The notes: a model not told the origin generated them from the sequence alone. A stretch of DNA of 64,000 bases from Halobacterium rubrum (GCF_021729015.1 NZ_JAJQQZ010000004.1:1-64000), one strand, 5' to 3'. Numbered from the stretch's first letter, positions 32,217 to 41,582 are shown. Numbers and translations are program-made.

Positions 32217-34211
32217 ATGACGGATCGCGCTCGAATCAACCATGGCGATTTCAACCAACCATCACAGGCGCGGATATCGAACTCGTACAGCAAGCCGATC
32301 GAGTTAGCAGACAACCCAGCCAAAGACGGATACGGACCAATTCCTGAACGGTTCGTCGAGGAGTTCGAACTCACGCATCCGGCACCCGACCTCGACACGC
32401 TGTACGAGACAACACATCTAGCTGCCCAGCTCCACGCCTTCAACCGCCGGCGGCAGGCAGGCAACTGGCCCCACCCCAATGATGGCACCACGTTGTACGA
32501 CGTGGCCGTCCTCGACGTCATCACCGACTTTCTCAACGAGTACGACATCTCACCAGTCCCACTCGATATGCCGAGCCGGCGGTTCTACCTCGCCGTACTG
32601 AAGAAAGCGCGCAAGCCCGCGAAGCACCAATCCTTCGTCGAGTACCTCCAGACGGCAGACCACGTCTTAGCCGAGCTCGGCTACCCGGACACCGACGCGC
32701 TCCCCGGCTACGAAACGCTTCGCGTCGCAGCCGCGGACACGCTCCCCGAGGAACTCACCGACGACGAACGAGACCAACTTGACGAAGCCGTCGTCCGAGC
32801 GATTTACGCGGTCTACCGGAACGGCATCGTCGTGCCGACGACTGTCGCGACGACGTTCGGCTTCGGCGCCGTTGCCCAACCGCTGTCCGAGCGGGACGTG
32901 CCGCGGGCACGCGAGCAACTCGCGCTCCAGAACTGGGTGCGGTACCTGATGGACAACACCCTCGACGAACTCTCGTTCGGTCGGGTAAACCCACAGACGT
33001 CGTTCCGCCAATACATCGGGCTGTTCGCGGCCTCCGCGCTGTACAACTGTGGCATCCAGGAAGTCGCCAACATCTCGGATTACACGTATCCCCGCGAGCT
33101 CATTCCAGGCGGCAGCGGGGTTGGGAAGTACATTCGGGATGATGACCTCCCGTTGAACGACGAGCGGGCTGCCATGATGGACTCGGAGCGGCGGCCGATA
33201 ACCGCTCAGTTCGACGCCGTCCACCGGGCGACGCTTGCTATTGCCGAGGACATGGGGTTCTTTGAGAAGTCAGTGTCGGTCGCTGTTGACCTCTACCGAA
33301 TTGACTGGGACGGCAAAGAGACTGACCGCACGATTAATCGTCCCGCAAAGTCGGACAATGACGTCCGGTCTCAATGGACGTATGGGGTCTTCGGCGTGAT
33401 TGACACGGACGCCCGATTCACGCTCGGCGCACGGTGGCTCCCGGAAAAATCCGCGTATCCCCGTGTCGTCCAGTCACTGGCCCCGATCGCCGACGAGTTC
33501 CTTGACGTCCAAGCGTTGTACGCCGACAAAGAATTGGTCTCTGGAGCGCTCATTGATTCGTTCCATCAGATCGCGGACGACAACTGGATCACCCGCGCAC
33601 CCGAGCAACCGACCGTCAAGAAACTGAAAAAGTACACGCCGAAAAATCACATCGGGTACATCCCGAGCGTATCGTGGAATACGACACATCAGTCCACACT
33701 CGTTGCCTACCCCTACAATAGTTCGAACCCGTCAATGCTGGAGTTCAATGCCAAGGAATTGCACCAGGCAGACGAGACGGATTTCGACAAACAGTCGAGT
33801 ATCCTTGAGTTCTCCGCGGGTAACTCTTCGAGCACCCGAGAGCCAGATCCACTGAAGCCATCGGTCGCGGACAGTGACGCGGTGGATGGTGTCGGTGACA
33901 AGACGACGCATGCGGCGTATCTGACCGGCCGCACGGTGCCGGATCGGTCGCCTGCTGGCATTCACTTCAATTACTATCAACGGTGGACGATTGAGGATGC
34001 TATCGATGCGATCTCGAACAATTTCATGCCGGTCGTGCACGCCAACAACGAGAAACTTCGGCTCTACGGCGTGAACCTCGCCATTCTCTTTCAAAACTGG
34101 CATACGTTGATCAATCGGGCGCTCTCACCGGACCTCGGATTGCCGCGGCACGCCACCCATCAAGAGGTCTTACGAGCGATCGAAGCAGTCGCGTTCACCG
34201 AGCCGGAGTGA
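32217..34211 (+). CDS. Large DDE-type transposase (ISH-like)
   Basis: 664 residues, full length in one frame. An N-terminal helical half (to ~330) is followed by a catalytic region where SVAVDLYRIDW, QALYADKELVSGALID and QRWTIEDAIDAISN can supply an Asp-Asp-Glu set, as in large haloarchaeal transposases of the IS4/ISNCY kind. The insertion region between (KNHIGYIPSVSW...) is long and probably beta-rich. The gene is AT-richer and uses different codons than the core genes. No clear terminal inverted repeats were found by eye, so element limits are unknown. Confidence 0.7.
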   Translation: MTDRARINHGDFNQPSQARISNSYSKPIELADNPAKDGYGPIPERFVEEFELTHPAPDLDTLYETTHLAAQLHAFNRRRQAGNWPHPNDGTTLYDVAVLDVITDFLNEYDISPVPLDMPSRRFYLAVLKKARKPAKHQSFVEYLQTADHVLAELGYPDTDALPGYETLRVAAADTLPEELTDDERDQLDEAVVRAIYAVYRNGIVVPTTVATTFGFGAVAQPLSERDVPRAREQLALQNWVRYLMDNTLDELSFGRVNPQTSFRQYIGLFAASALYNCGIQEVANISDYTYPRELIPGGSGVGKYIRDDDLPLNDERAAMMDSERRPITAQFDAVHRATLAIAEDMGFFEKSVSVAVDLYRIDWDGKETDRTINRPAKSDNDVRSQWTYGVFGVIDTDARFTLGARWLPEKSAYPRVVQSLAPIADEFLDVQALYADKELVSGALIDSFHQIADDNWITRAPEQPTVKKLKKYTPKNHIGYIPSVSWNTTHQSTLVAYPYNSSNPSMLEFNAKELHQADETDFDKQSSILEFSAGNSSSTREPDPLKPSVADSDAVDGVGDKTTHAAYLTGRTVPDRSPAGIHFNYYQRWTIEDAIDAISNNFMPVVHANNEKLRLYGVNLAILFQNWHTLINRALSPDLGLPRHATHQEVLRAIEAVAFTEPE

Positions 34212-34626
34212 CCTGACATCGGTCCGCTCTGATCGGACCCGCGTGATGGTTCCGGGGGTGCCGCAAACGAGGAATTCCGTAGTGACTGATCGACCGTAGC
34301 TTTGTGTCGTGAGTAGCTCGCGTGGCTGCGTGACTCTGGTACCCCAAACCGTTCGTCTTGATTCGGATTGCCCTGCCGGCAACCTCCCCCTGTTTTATAA
34401 TGCCGGCGGTGCTTAGATCGGTGTACACGGACGAACACTACCGATTCGGGACGGAAGCGATCGGGACAACCCGTCAGATCGCCCGATGACCTCTCTTGCC
34501 CTCTCACGGCAATCAGTGTGTCTCAATCTCGGAGGAAGTAGTCGAACGGGAAATCGAGGAGAGGGAACCCAGGGCAGAGTGACGCGTCACCCCGAGAGAA
34601 GGGGACGTCTGACTCACATTCGCAGG
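34212..34626. other. Intergenic region after the transposase
   Basis: No gene found. ACCTCCCCCTGTTTTATAATGCC near 34381-34403 could hold a minus-strand TATA element. The right end of the transposase element should be here, but I cannot define it. Confidence 0.4.
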
Positions 34627-34878
34627 TTATTCGGAGTGATCTCGCAGTTCGGCGATGTCTTCAGCAACTGCTTTGACGTGTTGCTTGTGCGCTGCTGACG
34701 TCTGTACACTCTGCGCGGATTCAAGTTGGTCGTTGACAACGGTGTTTTGTTGTGGCCCCCACTTCTCCGGGGGCTCAGACGTGATGTACTCGACCCAGCG
34801 TTTGACCGCTTCGATGCGTTGCTGGCGGTTCTGATTGTGCTTCGCGTCGAGGGAGTCAGGCGCGTTTGAGTCGGTCAT
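34627..34878 (-). CDS. Small helical protein paired with nucleotidyltransferase
   Basis: 83 residues, mostly hydrophilic helix (NRQQRIEAVKRWVEYITSEP, ESAQSVQTSAAHKQHVKAVA). I do not recognise a named family. The start overlaps the last 23 bases of the nucleotidyltransferase gene on the same strand, indicating coupled translation; such two-gene units are typical of archaeal toxin-antitoxin or abortive-infection pairs. It is a likely partner protein. Confidence 0.6.
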   Translation of the reverse strand: MTDSNAPDSLDAKHNQNRQQRIEAVKRWVEYITSEPPEKWGPQQNTVVNDQLESAQSVQTSAAHKQHVKAVAEDIAELRDHSE

Positions 34879-35458
34879 ATGCGTCTTCGACGCCGAGGCG
34901 CGTTACCCAGCCTTCGAGGCGGGCGACACTAAGACTTTGCTCCAGGAGCGTGTAGAGGTGGACTGCGTCCTCGAGGTCTTTCTGCGCGCCGAGATGGAGT
35001 TTGTAGGCTATCTGGAGTTCCAACGGACCGATCGGGATCGTCTCCCCACCGATTCGAGCGGTGATCGCGTTCTCGAGTGAGGCACGATCGAACTTGTCGC
35101 GTGCGAACTTCACCTCGAGGTGTGGCGTGACTTGGTCCTCGGGAGCGACCCATATGTTATCCCCGTTCGATAGCATCTCGTACATCGAATCGAGTGGCAT
35201 CGCCGCACCCCAAAACCCCTCTTCACGAAGTACCGCGACGAGTTCGTCAGCAGTGGCTTCGTCGATATCTTCGATGAGGACGTCAACGTCTTCGGTCGAC
35301 CGGGCGCGTCCGGCGAGGATCGACACGTATCCTGCGATGTAGACGTGGTCGATGTCGAACCGGTTCAGAATGTCTGAAAACGCAATCGCCAACTCGTCGA
35401 GCTGGTTCGGCTCCCGACTGACGTTGAGCGTTCCGTTTCGGAGCTCGATACCACTCAT
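34856..35458 (-). CDS. Nucleotidyltransferase-like protein
   Basis: 200 residues from ATG 35458 (MSGIELRNGT). VYIAGYVSILAGRARSTEDV followed by DVLIED is the Gly-Ser...Asp-x-Asp motif of polymerase-beta-type nucleotidyltransferases (the usual GGS is GYVS here). The C-terminal ILE-like helices (LELQIAYKLHLGAQKDLEDA) match the AbiEii/DUF6036 type. These act in RNA or tRNA modification in toxin systems. A minus-strand TATA-like ATTATTTATC lies 20-32 bases upstream. Together with the small downstream gene it may form a defence-type pair; the identity of toxin and antitoxin is unclear. Confidence 0.72.
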   Translation of the reverse strand: MSGIELRNGTLNVSREPNQLDELAIAFSDILNRFDIDHVYIAGYVSILAGRARSTEDVDVLIEDIDEATADELVAVLREEGFWGAAMPLDSMYEMLSNGDNIWVAPEDQVTPHLEVKFARDKFDRASLENAITARIGGETIPIGPLELQIAYKLHLGAQKDLEDAVHLYTLLEQSLSVARLEGWVTRLGVEDAYDRLKRA

Positions 35459-35781
35459 ACATGGACCTCTGTAGTCAGGTAGATAAATAATCGGGACGGG
35501 GTCGTCATAGACGACCGGTGACGGCTCCGGGTGATGGTTTGGACTTGTCGGCGCCCCATTTTCCAAACTTCATTGTGAGACGCTGCGACGACACACCCTT
35601 GCCTCATCAACTGCGCCGACCCACGAACCCCCGGATTTGTCACTCACTGTTCTACCGTCTCACCCCCCTACTATCCGTGAGATCGGGTTTCTGTGAGTTC
35701 TACCGTCAGGTATGACGGCTGGGTGTGACCCCCGCTAGGACGAGGGTTTAACCCGTCCAGGTTACTGTAGCTGTGTGCCTC
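35459..35781. other. Divergent promoter region with inverted repeats
   Basis: No gene was found. CCGTCA GGTA TGACGG (35703-35718) is a perfect inverted repeat, and GACGAGGGTT T AACCCGTC (35740-35757) is a second, slightly bulged one. Both are just upstream of the recombinase gene. TATTTATC near 35480 serves the opposite strand. Confidence 0.5.
35703..35757. promoter_or_regulatory. Inverted repeats upstream of the first recombinase
   Basis: Two inverted repeats, CCGTCA/TGACGG and GGGTT/AACCC, end 24 bases before ATG 35782. They could be an operator or arm-type binding sites. Confidence 0.45.
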
Positions 35782-37104
35782 ATGTCAGATACGAACGAGC
35801 AATCAATCACGGATCGGCTCACACGGGCACTCGGCGACGATGCCGGCCGCGTCGAAGCGTTCCTCGAGGAGTACTACGACTGGCTCCGCGAGCGGGGAAG
35901 GAACCCAGCGCGAAACCAGCCGATGGCGGACAACGGTGCGGGCAACTACCACGCTCGCATCGATCAACTGTACCGGTTCGCCCTCCGCTTCGACGACCTC
36001 CACAAAGTCCCGCGACTCACGCAGTCGCAGGCAGACGAGTTGATTCGGCAACTCGACCACGACCAAATCAACAAACAATCCGGTGACCCGTACGCCGACG
36101 GGTCCAAGCGCAAATTCTCCGACGCGCTCCAGAAGTACTTCGAGTGGCTCCACAACACCGATATCGTCGACGACGAGTGGGAACCGAAGGTGGTGTTCGT
36201 CGACGGTGATCCGGAATCCGCTGACTCGCTGTCGTACGCCGAACGCCACCTGATCCGCAAGGCTGCCCTCGACTACGGTTCTCTACCAGCGTACTACGAG
36301 ACGGACCCAGACGAACGCGACCGACTCGAGGGACTCATTGCCCAACGGATCGGGAAGCAGAAACGGGACATCACGCAAGAGGACTGGCAGGCCGCAGACA
36401 CCAGCAGGAAGACCGGGTCGCTCATCGCGGTGACTCTCGAAACGGGGATGATCCCCATCGAGATCGAGTACGCTACCCTCGACTGGTACGACCCCGGCAA
36501 GCAGGTGTTCGTCATCCCCGAGGAGTACGCGGCGAAAGACCGCCCGACGACTGAGCTGCCTCTCACGGACGAGACGGCAGATGTCTTCTCAGCGTGGATC
36601 CGTGAACGCCGACATCTCGATGCCTACGACGACACCCGTCGAATTTGGTTGAATCAGCGTGGGAACCCCTATGGTTCGGGGAACCTGTGCTACCTGCTGC
36701 GGCAACTCTGCGAGGAAGCCGACATCGACCACGACAACCGAAAGATCGTCTGGTACAGTCTCCGGCACAATCTCGGACAGACCGTCGAAGATACCGCCGA
36801 CATCTCAACAGCAAAAGACCAACTGCGGCATCAGTACATCGAGACGATCAAGAACATCTACGGGGAGACGGTAACCGAGAAGCGACGAGCCACACTTGAA
36901 GAGATCCAGCAAACGGCGGAACGAGCGGCGACTGACGAGACGTACAACCCGTACGCACCCGAGGACAAGAACGGGATTGCCGTCTACCCTGACCTCGACC
37001 AACCGACCGGCGACGAGACCTCCATGCACGTCGATGCAACGATCGAAGATACGACGGCTGCCCGAATCGACCTCATCAGAGAGATCATTGAGAGCGACGA
37101 CTAA
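35782..37104 (+). CDS. Tyrosine recombinase-like protein (box I Arg missing)
   Basis: 440 residues from ATG 35782. The N-terminal SAM-like core-binding domain is about 10-120; the catalytic domain starts around 195. Box II reads WYSLRHNLGQ and the terminal part DQLRHQYIETIKNIYGE has His and Tyr in the expected order. Box I, normally TG(L/F)RPIE, reads ETGMIPIEIEY: the essential Arg is Ile 224. It is a paralogue of the recombinase that follows in opposite orientation. Loss of Arg suggests a DNA-binding but non-cleaving protein, or a diverged family. It may help as an architectural factor. Confidence 0.78.
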   Translation: MSDTNEQSITDRLTRALGDDAGRVEAFLEEYYDWLRERGRNPARNQPMADNGAGNYHARIDQLYRFALRFDDLHKVPRLTQSQADELIRQLDHDQINKQSGDPYADGSKRKFSDALQKYFEWLHNTDIVDDEWEPKVVFVDGDPESADSLSYAERHLIRKAALDYGSLPAYYETDPDERDRLEGLIAQRIGKQKRDITQEDWQAADTSRKTGSLIAVTLETGMIPIEIEYATLDWYDPGKQVFVIPEEYAAKDRPTTELPLTDETADVFSAWIRERRHLDAYDDTRRIWLNQRGNPYGSGNLCYLLRQLCEEADIDHDNRKIVWYSLRHNLGQTVEDTADISTAKDQLRHQYIETIKNIYGETVTEKRRATLEEIQQTAERAATDETYNPYAPEDKNGIAVYPDLDQPTGDETSMHVDATIEDTTAARIDLIREIIESDD

Positions 37105-37198
37105 GTCGCCACGCGGATTCTGTCACCCTCGTTCAGCTGAGCGCACGCTGTTACGTGAGCAGCCGTCACTGGAGCTGGACTGAACCCAGAGAGTCGGC

Positions 37199-38326
37199 TT
37201 ACATCCTATCGAGGGCGTTCTGGCGGTCCTCCACGGGGACCTGATCGTATTTCATCGTTGTTTGTTCCGAGGTGTGCCGAAGCTGGGTCTGGGCGGCCGC
37301 TAACCCTTCTTCGCGGGTCATGTAGGTGCCGGTGCTGTGGCGAAGAGCATAGAAGCTCATTTGGCGGTGCTCGTAGTCGATGCCCGCCGTATCGCAGAGC
37401 CGTCGCAACACCTGCCGGAGCGCCGAGGAGCCGTAGGGGTTGGCTTCGCGGGTCAACCAGAGATGGTCCGAATCGTCGTACATGGGGTTCGTGTCCCGTT
37501 GGGCGAGCCAGCGGTCGAGCATGTCCGCCGTGTCGTCCTGCAGGCTCACCACCCAGTGTGCCTCATTCTTCGACGACTCCGCCTTGGGAATACGGAGGAC
37601 GCTATTGTCGACATCCACCCATCTCGGAGATGCTCGTTCGACCTCGATGGGGCGGAATCCCGCGTCGAGACTGGTGGCAATCAGGCTCGGAATCTTCCAC
37701 CCGTTCGCGCGCTCCCAATCGTCGGGTACGACGTCTTCTTTTGGTTTCCCGTATCGTTGGGCTAGGTACGCCTTCCAGCGGTCGCGTTCTTCGGGGCTGA
37801 GATTCCCGTACGCGGGGACGCTGCCGTGTTCGAGGGCGGCCTCCCGGATTTTCGTGCGTTCGTCGCGGGTGAGGTAATCGCGTGGCGTCGTCGATCGGTT
37901 GGGGGCGCTGAACGTGTAGTCGGGCGTCCATTCGTCGAGGCCGTGTTCGTGTTCGCGCCACCGGAACAGCATCAGCAGCGATTTCCGACAGTTGGATTTG
38001 TGTGCGGCGGAATGATCGGTCATTGCGATGTGTTTGAGCCACGCGTCCGCGTGGTCGTGCGTGATGTTCGTGGTGTACCCGTCGGTCTTTTGCTGCCACA
38101 CCCACCGGTAGAACTGGTCCATCCGGTGAGCGCGAGTTTTCACTGTCGAGCGTGCATAGCCCTCTGCTTTGCTCGGGTTCTTGCCGAACGTGACCAGCCA
38201 CTTGAGGCAGTTCTGGCGGGTGGTGCGGAAATCAGTCTGCTGGCGTTCGTTGAGGAGGTCTTCGGTTGGTTCTGTGAGGACGGTGATTTTGCGGAGGGGG
38301 TCGGTTGCCTGGTCGGCGTCTTTCAT
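37199..38326 (-). CDS. Tyrosine recombinase / integrase next to tRNA-Glu
   Basis: 375 residues. The core-binding domain (about 30-150) has the HRMDQFYRWVWQ helix. The catalytic residues appear complete: DAGFRPIEVERA (Arg), FYALRHSTGTYM (His/Arg box II), QLRHTSEQTTMKYDQVP (His and Tyr). The N-terminus faces the tRNA-Glu gene, 220 bases away, typical for an integrase using the 3' part of the tRNA as attachment site. It converges with the inactive-looking recombinase upstream. Probably the integrase of the accessory region to its left. Confidence 0.85.
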   Translation of the reverse strand: MKDADQATDPLRKITVLTEPTEDLLNERQQTDFRTTRQNCLKWLVTFGKNPSKAEGYARSTVKTRAHRMDQFYRWVWQQKTDGYTTNITHDHADAWLKHIAMTDHSAAHKSNCRKSLLMLFRWREHEHGLDEWTPDYTFSAPNRSTTPRDYLTRDERTKIREAALEHGSVPAYGNLSPEERDRWKAYLAQRYGKPKEDVVPDDWERANGWKIPSLIATSLDAGFRPIEVERASPRWVDVDNSVLRIPKAESSKNEAHWVVSLQDDTADMLDRWLAQRDTNPMYDDSDHLWLTREANPYGSSALRQVLRRLCDTAGIDYEHRQMSFYALRHSTGTYMTREEGLAAAQTQLRHTSEQTTMKYDQVPVEDRQNALDRM

Positions 38327-38546
38327 TGCCGGGCACCTCCGCGGGCGGAGTGTGGTGTGTCAGAAATGTGATTCCGGTCGCCAGAGGGCGACGGGGTCGG
38401 TACGGTGAGTGTACTTGCCGCCGAAATACCGCTAATCGCAAGATGGCGGCGACCTACACCGGTCGTGTGAATCGGCTTGCCCGTGGACATAATTCGGATA
38501 CCATTGTCTCACGGACGAAAACTACCTGGCGGCAGGAAGTTGGAAT

Positions 38547-38620
38547 GCTCCGTCAGGGATTTGAACCCTAGTCCTTGCCGTGAGAGGGCAAGATGATTGG
38601 CCGGACTACACCAACGGAGC
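38547..38620 (-). tRNA. tRNA-Glu (anticodon CTC)
   Basis: On the minus strand a complete cloverleaf is visible: acceptor GCTCCGT/ACGGAGC, D arm with GTAGTCCGGCC, anticodon stem TTGCC/GGCAA with loop CTCTCAC (anticodon CTC, reads GAG), and T arm with GGGTTCAAATCCC. CCA is not encoded. It is 74 nt. The 3' end faces the integrase gene. Confidence 0.93.
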
Positions 38621-38772
38621 GCGTCCACTTCCGGATAGCCGGGTTGCACAAATAACGGTTTCGTCTCGCGGCGAGACTGCCATTGCGTACCGTAGCCCGT
38701 GGACCGGCGTCGCCTGCAGCCGGCATCGAGTCGACCACCAGACACTTGTCGGTGGTGGGCGGGACTACTAGT

Positions 38773-39057
38773 ATGTACGAGCCCTCCATTCGGCAGCGCC
38801 GGCTCGCCGTCGTCGCCGGGGTGAGCGCTGCGATAGCCGTTGTACTCCACGTTCTCGGCGGTGCCGCCGTCGAAGGAGTGACTGGCGCCTTCGTCGGCGT
38901 CGGCGTGGTGGCGACACTCGGCGTGCTCTACGTCCACGGGCAGCGGCGGGGGGACGACGACGACGGGGACGGTGACGAACTCGACGACGAGACGAAACGG
39001 AAGCAACAGGAGATGAAGGGGCGGGCTGGCGGGATGGGTGGGAACGGCGGGCACTGA
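38773..39057 (+). CDS. Small haloarchaeal membrane protein
   Basis: 94 residues from ATG 38773. Two hydrophobic helices (LAVVAGVSAAIAVVLHVLGG and VTGAFVGVGVVATLGVLYVH) are followed by a very acidic cytoplasmic tail with DDDDGDGDELDDET and a Gly-rich end (GGMGGNGGH). No family recognised. It sits between the tRNA gene and a molybdenum oxidoreductase read from the other strand. Confidence 0.7.
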   Translation: MYEPSIRQRRLAVVAGVSAAIAVVLHVLGGAAVEGVTGAFVGVGVVATLGVLYVHGQRRGDDDDGDGDELDDETKRKQQEMKGRAGGMGGNGGH

Positions 39058-39105
39058 CAGTCGGGCGTCGCTGCTGTCGACGCTCCGGGCGTGGTCTCCG
39101 CCACG

Positions 39106-40617
39106 TCAGGCGTCGATTGTTTTCGACACCCAGCCGGTCGGCCCGCTCGGGAAGGCGTCGGTCTCCTCCTCGGGTTGCAGGTCGCCGGTGCCGTCGACCG
39201 CTCTGACGACGACGTCGTGGCGCTCGCCGGGCGCGTCGTACTCGTGGGTCCACTGCCGCCAGACGTCGTCGCCGGGCAGTGGGTCGGAGAGGGCGGCGTC
39301 GGTCCACGTCTCGCCGCCGTCGGTGGAGACTTCGACGCGGTCGATGCCCCGGGTGCCGGCGTACGCGTGGCCGGCGACCTGCACGCGCCCGCCGTCGCGG
39401 ACGTTCGTGGCGTGGAGTTTCGCGACGGTCTCGACGGGGCCGGTGCCGTGCCAGCCGCGTTCCTCCCAGTAGCCGGTCTGTTCGGTCTGGAGGACCTCGA
39501 TCTCGGTGAGCCACTTGACGTTGATTTCGCCCCAGTGGCCGGGGACGAGCGCGCGAGCCGGGTAGCCGTGGCTGCGCGGGAGGACCTCGCCGTTCATGCC
39601 GAACGCGAGGAGGGCGTCGTCGAGGGCGGGCAGCGGGAACTCCTCGTAGAAGCCGTCGGCCGCGCGCAGCATCACACAGCAGTTATCGGGGACCCCGGCG
39701 GGGTCGACGAGGTCGCGGATGGGGACGCCCTGCCAGAGGGCGGTGTCGAGTTTCTTGCCGTTCAGGCTCTCGCCGACGCACCGCAGGGAGACGAACCGGT
39801 TCTCGGCGTCCATCGCCGTGATGTCGTCGTACTCGTAGGTGAGTTCTTCCTCGACGTCGCCGGTGACGGTGAGCTCCCAGGTCTCGGTGTCGGGGTCGGG
39901 GTCGACGTTCGCGATGTCGACGTTGTAGAAGCGCTCGCTGACCAGCGGCTCGATACCGTCGACGCCCATCGACTTCTCGTCGGCTTCGGCCAGCAGGCTG
40001 GACGCCTCGTCGAGGACGGCGTCGTCGACTGCGAGCGTGGCCTGGGTGGCAGTCGTGGTACGGTCGCCGGCGAGGACGCCGCCGGCGGACAGCGACAGCG
40101 CCGCTGCGACGCCGCCGAGAACGCGACGCCGATCGCTGGAGACGCCCCGTGGGCTACCGACGGCCCCGGCGACGGCAGCGACGGCGAGGACGGCGGCGAC
40201 ACCGGCGCCGGCCGCCAGCGACGGGGTGACTGCGCCGGTGACGACAAGCGACACCACGAGCGAAGAGACACCACCGACGACCGGAGCGAACGCCGAGACG
40301 CGAGCGCGACGGCCGGCGGCGATGCCGAGGAACGCAGTGCCGGCCAGCAGCAGGACGGACACCGCGAGGGCAGCGGCGAGATTCAGGACCTTCCCGAGGT
40401 CGCCGAGCACGAGAATGGCGAACGTCACCACGGCGCCCGGCATGCGGTTCGTGAGCACCGTCGCGACGGGCGCCGTCAGGAAGCCGGGCGTGAACCCGGC
40501 CACCGCGTACGACCCGGCGAGCCCGGCTGCACCTGCGGCCACGGCCACGAGGACGGTGGCGGCGCTCGGGAGTCGGGCCGCGACCTGTTCGCGCGCAGCG
40601 CTGAAGCGTGACGGCAT
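39106..40617 (-). CDS. Membrane-anchored molybdopterin oxidoreductase (sulfite-oxidase fold)
   Basis: 503 residues from ATG 40617. The N-terminal ~185 residues hold four to five transmembrane helices; the external domain then has LRCVGESLNGKKLD, in which Cys ligates the molybdenum, DLVDPAGVPDNCCVMLRAAD, and ARALVPGHWGEINVKWLTEI, all typical of the sulfite-oxidase/YedY fold. A C-terminal Ig-like dimerisation domain (IDRVEVSTDGGETWTDA) completes it. The substrate could be sulfite, methionine sulfoxide or nitrate; unknown. The stop lies next to a short gap before the tRNA-linked small membrane protein. Confidence 0.87.
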   Translation of the reverse strand: MPSRFSAAREQVAARLPSAATVLVAVAAGAAGLAGSYAVAGFTPGFLTAPVATVLTNRMPGAVVTFAILVLGDLGKVLNLAAALAVSVLLLAGTAFLGIAAGRRARVSAFAPVVGGVSSLVVSLVVTGAVTPSLAAGAGVAAVLAVAAVAGAVGSPRGVSSDRRRVLGGVAAALSLSAGGVLAGDRTTTATQATLAVDDAVLDEASSLLAEADEKSMGVDGIEPLVSERFYNVDIANVDPDPDTETWELTVTGDVEEELTYEYDDITAMDAENRFVSLRCVGESLNGKKLDTALWQGVPIRDLVDPAGVPDNCCVMLRAADGFYEEFPLPALDDALLAFGMNGEVLPRSHGYPARALVPGHWGEINVKWLTEIEVLQTEQTGYWEERGWHGTGPVETVAKLHATNVRDGGRVQVAGHAYAGTRGIDRVEVSTDGGETWTDAALSDPLPGDDVWRQWTHEYDAPGERHDVVVRAVDGTGDLQPEEETDAFPSGPTGWVSKTIDA

Positions 40618-40728
40618 ACTGGACAGACAGACGGCAGACGACCGAAAAGGGGTTTTCCGAACTGCGGCCGGACTCTCACCAGAATTCGCCCCGCGAGCCA
40701 CGCAGGTCGACGGGCAGCGGCGACCGAC

Positions 40729-41472
40729 TCAGGGCGCGAGCCGGTTCTTCCGGTGTTTCATCTCGGACTCGTAGTACTCGAACGTGTGCGGGCACCACTC
40801 GGCGGCGATGTCCAGCAGCTGCTCCGTGAGGTCCCGGATCTCCCACTGGGCGTCCGCAGCCGCCCGCATGTCCGCGATGTGCATCAGCGACCGGGGGTTG
40901 AGCGTGACGACGATGTTGACCTCGGTGCCGATGGGGAGCACGAACCGGGCGTCTTCGGGGGGCATCCCGAGGTCCAGCAGCTCCTGGTAGTCCTCGACGG
41001 ACTGGCGGACGGACCGCTGGAAGACGGCTTCTCGCTGCTCGATTGTCTCCTCGTCGACGTCGCCGACGTCCTGGTTGCGGCCGACCCAGTCCGGGTCGGT
41101 CGCCGATGGCGGCGTGACGACCATCTCGCCGTCCTCGACGTCGGCGGGGTCGACGTCGTCGAAGGCGACGTACCGCATCGACTGCACGTCGAAGCTCGCG
41201 TGCCGGTGGCGGGTGAGCTGGGCCATACAGGACCGGCTCGCGCCCTCGATGGCGAACGTCGCCGACGGGTGCTCGAAGGGCCCGTAGTGGCCGCGCGTGA
41301 GCAACTGTGCGATGAGGTTCGCCATCTGGTCGTCGAGGGTGTCGCCCTCGACGGACGCCATGACGTCGTCGAAGGGCTGGTCGCCGACCCACTCGCTCAT
41401 GTAGTCGTTGCGGGCGCCCCGGCAGATGAGTTCCTCCGGGTTCTCGGTCGCGTCGAGGAGACGTACGCGCAT
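40729..41472 (-). CDS. thyX: Flavin-dependent thymidylate synthase ThyX
   Basis: 247 residues from ATG 41472. The ThyX motif RHRHASFDVQSMRY (RHRxxSxxxxSxRY) is present, with HYGPFEHPSATFAIEGASR upstream and the FAD/dUMP region EVNIVVTLNPRSLMHIADMR downstream. It methylates dUMP with methylenetetrahydrofolate and FAD. Length is normal for archaeal ThyX. It is an essential gene unless thyA exists elsewhere. It stands as a single gene, divergent from the cupin gene with 110 bases between. Confidence 0.94.
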   Translation of the reverse strand: MRVRLLDATENPEELICRGARNDYMSEWVGDQPFDDVMASVEGDTLDDQMANLIAQLLTRGHYGPFEHPSATFAIEGASRSCMAQLTRHRHASFDVQSMRYVAFDDVDPADVEDGEMVVTPPSATDPDWVGRNQDVGDVDEETIEQREAVFQRSVRQSVEDYQELLDLGMPPEDARFVLPIGTEVNIVVTLNPRSLMHIADMRAAADAQWEIRDLTEQLLDIAAEWCPHTFEYYESEMKHRKNRLAP

Positions 41473-41582
41473 GCTCCGGGGTCCTCCCGCTGGCGGCAAA
41501 AACGCTCCGACCCGCCGCCGCGACCACTCCCCTGCAGAGGGCCGCCAGCAGCGTGAAGTGTCGGCGTGTTGTACTCTCTCGT

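Noticed and set aside
39091-40611. 506-codon frame opposite the molybdenum oxidoreductase
   Set aside because: Composition and repeats are those of antisense GC-rich DNA; the minus-strand gene has all its motifs.
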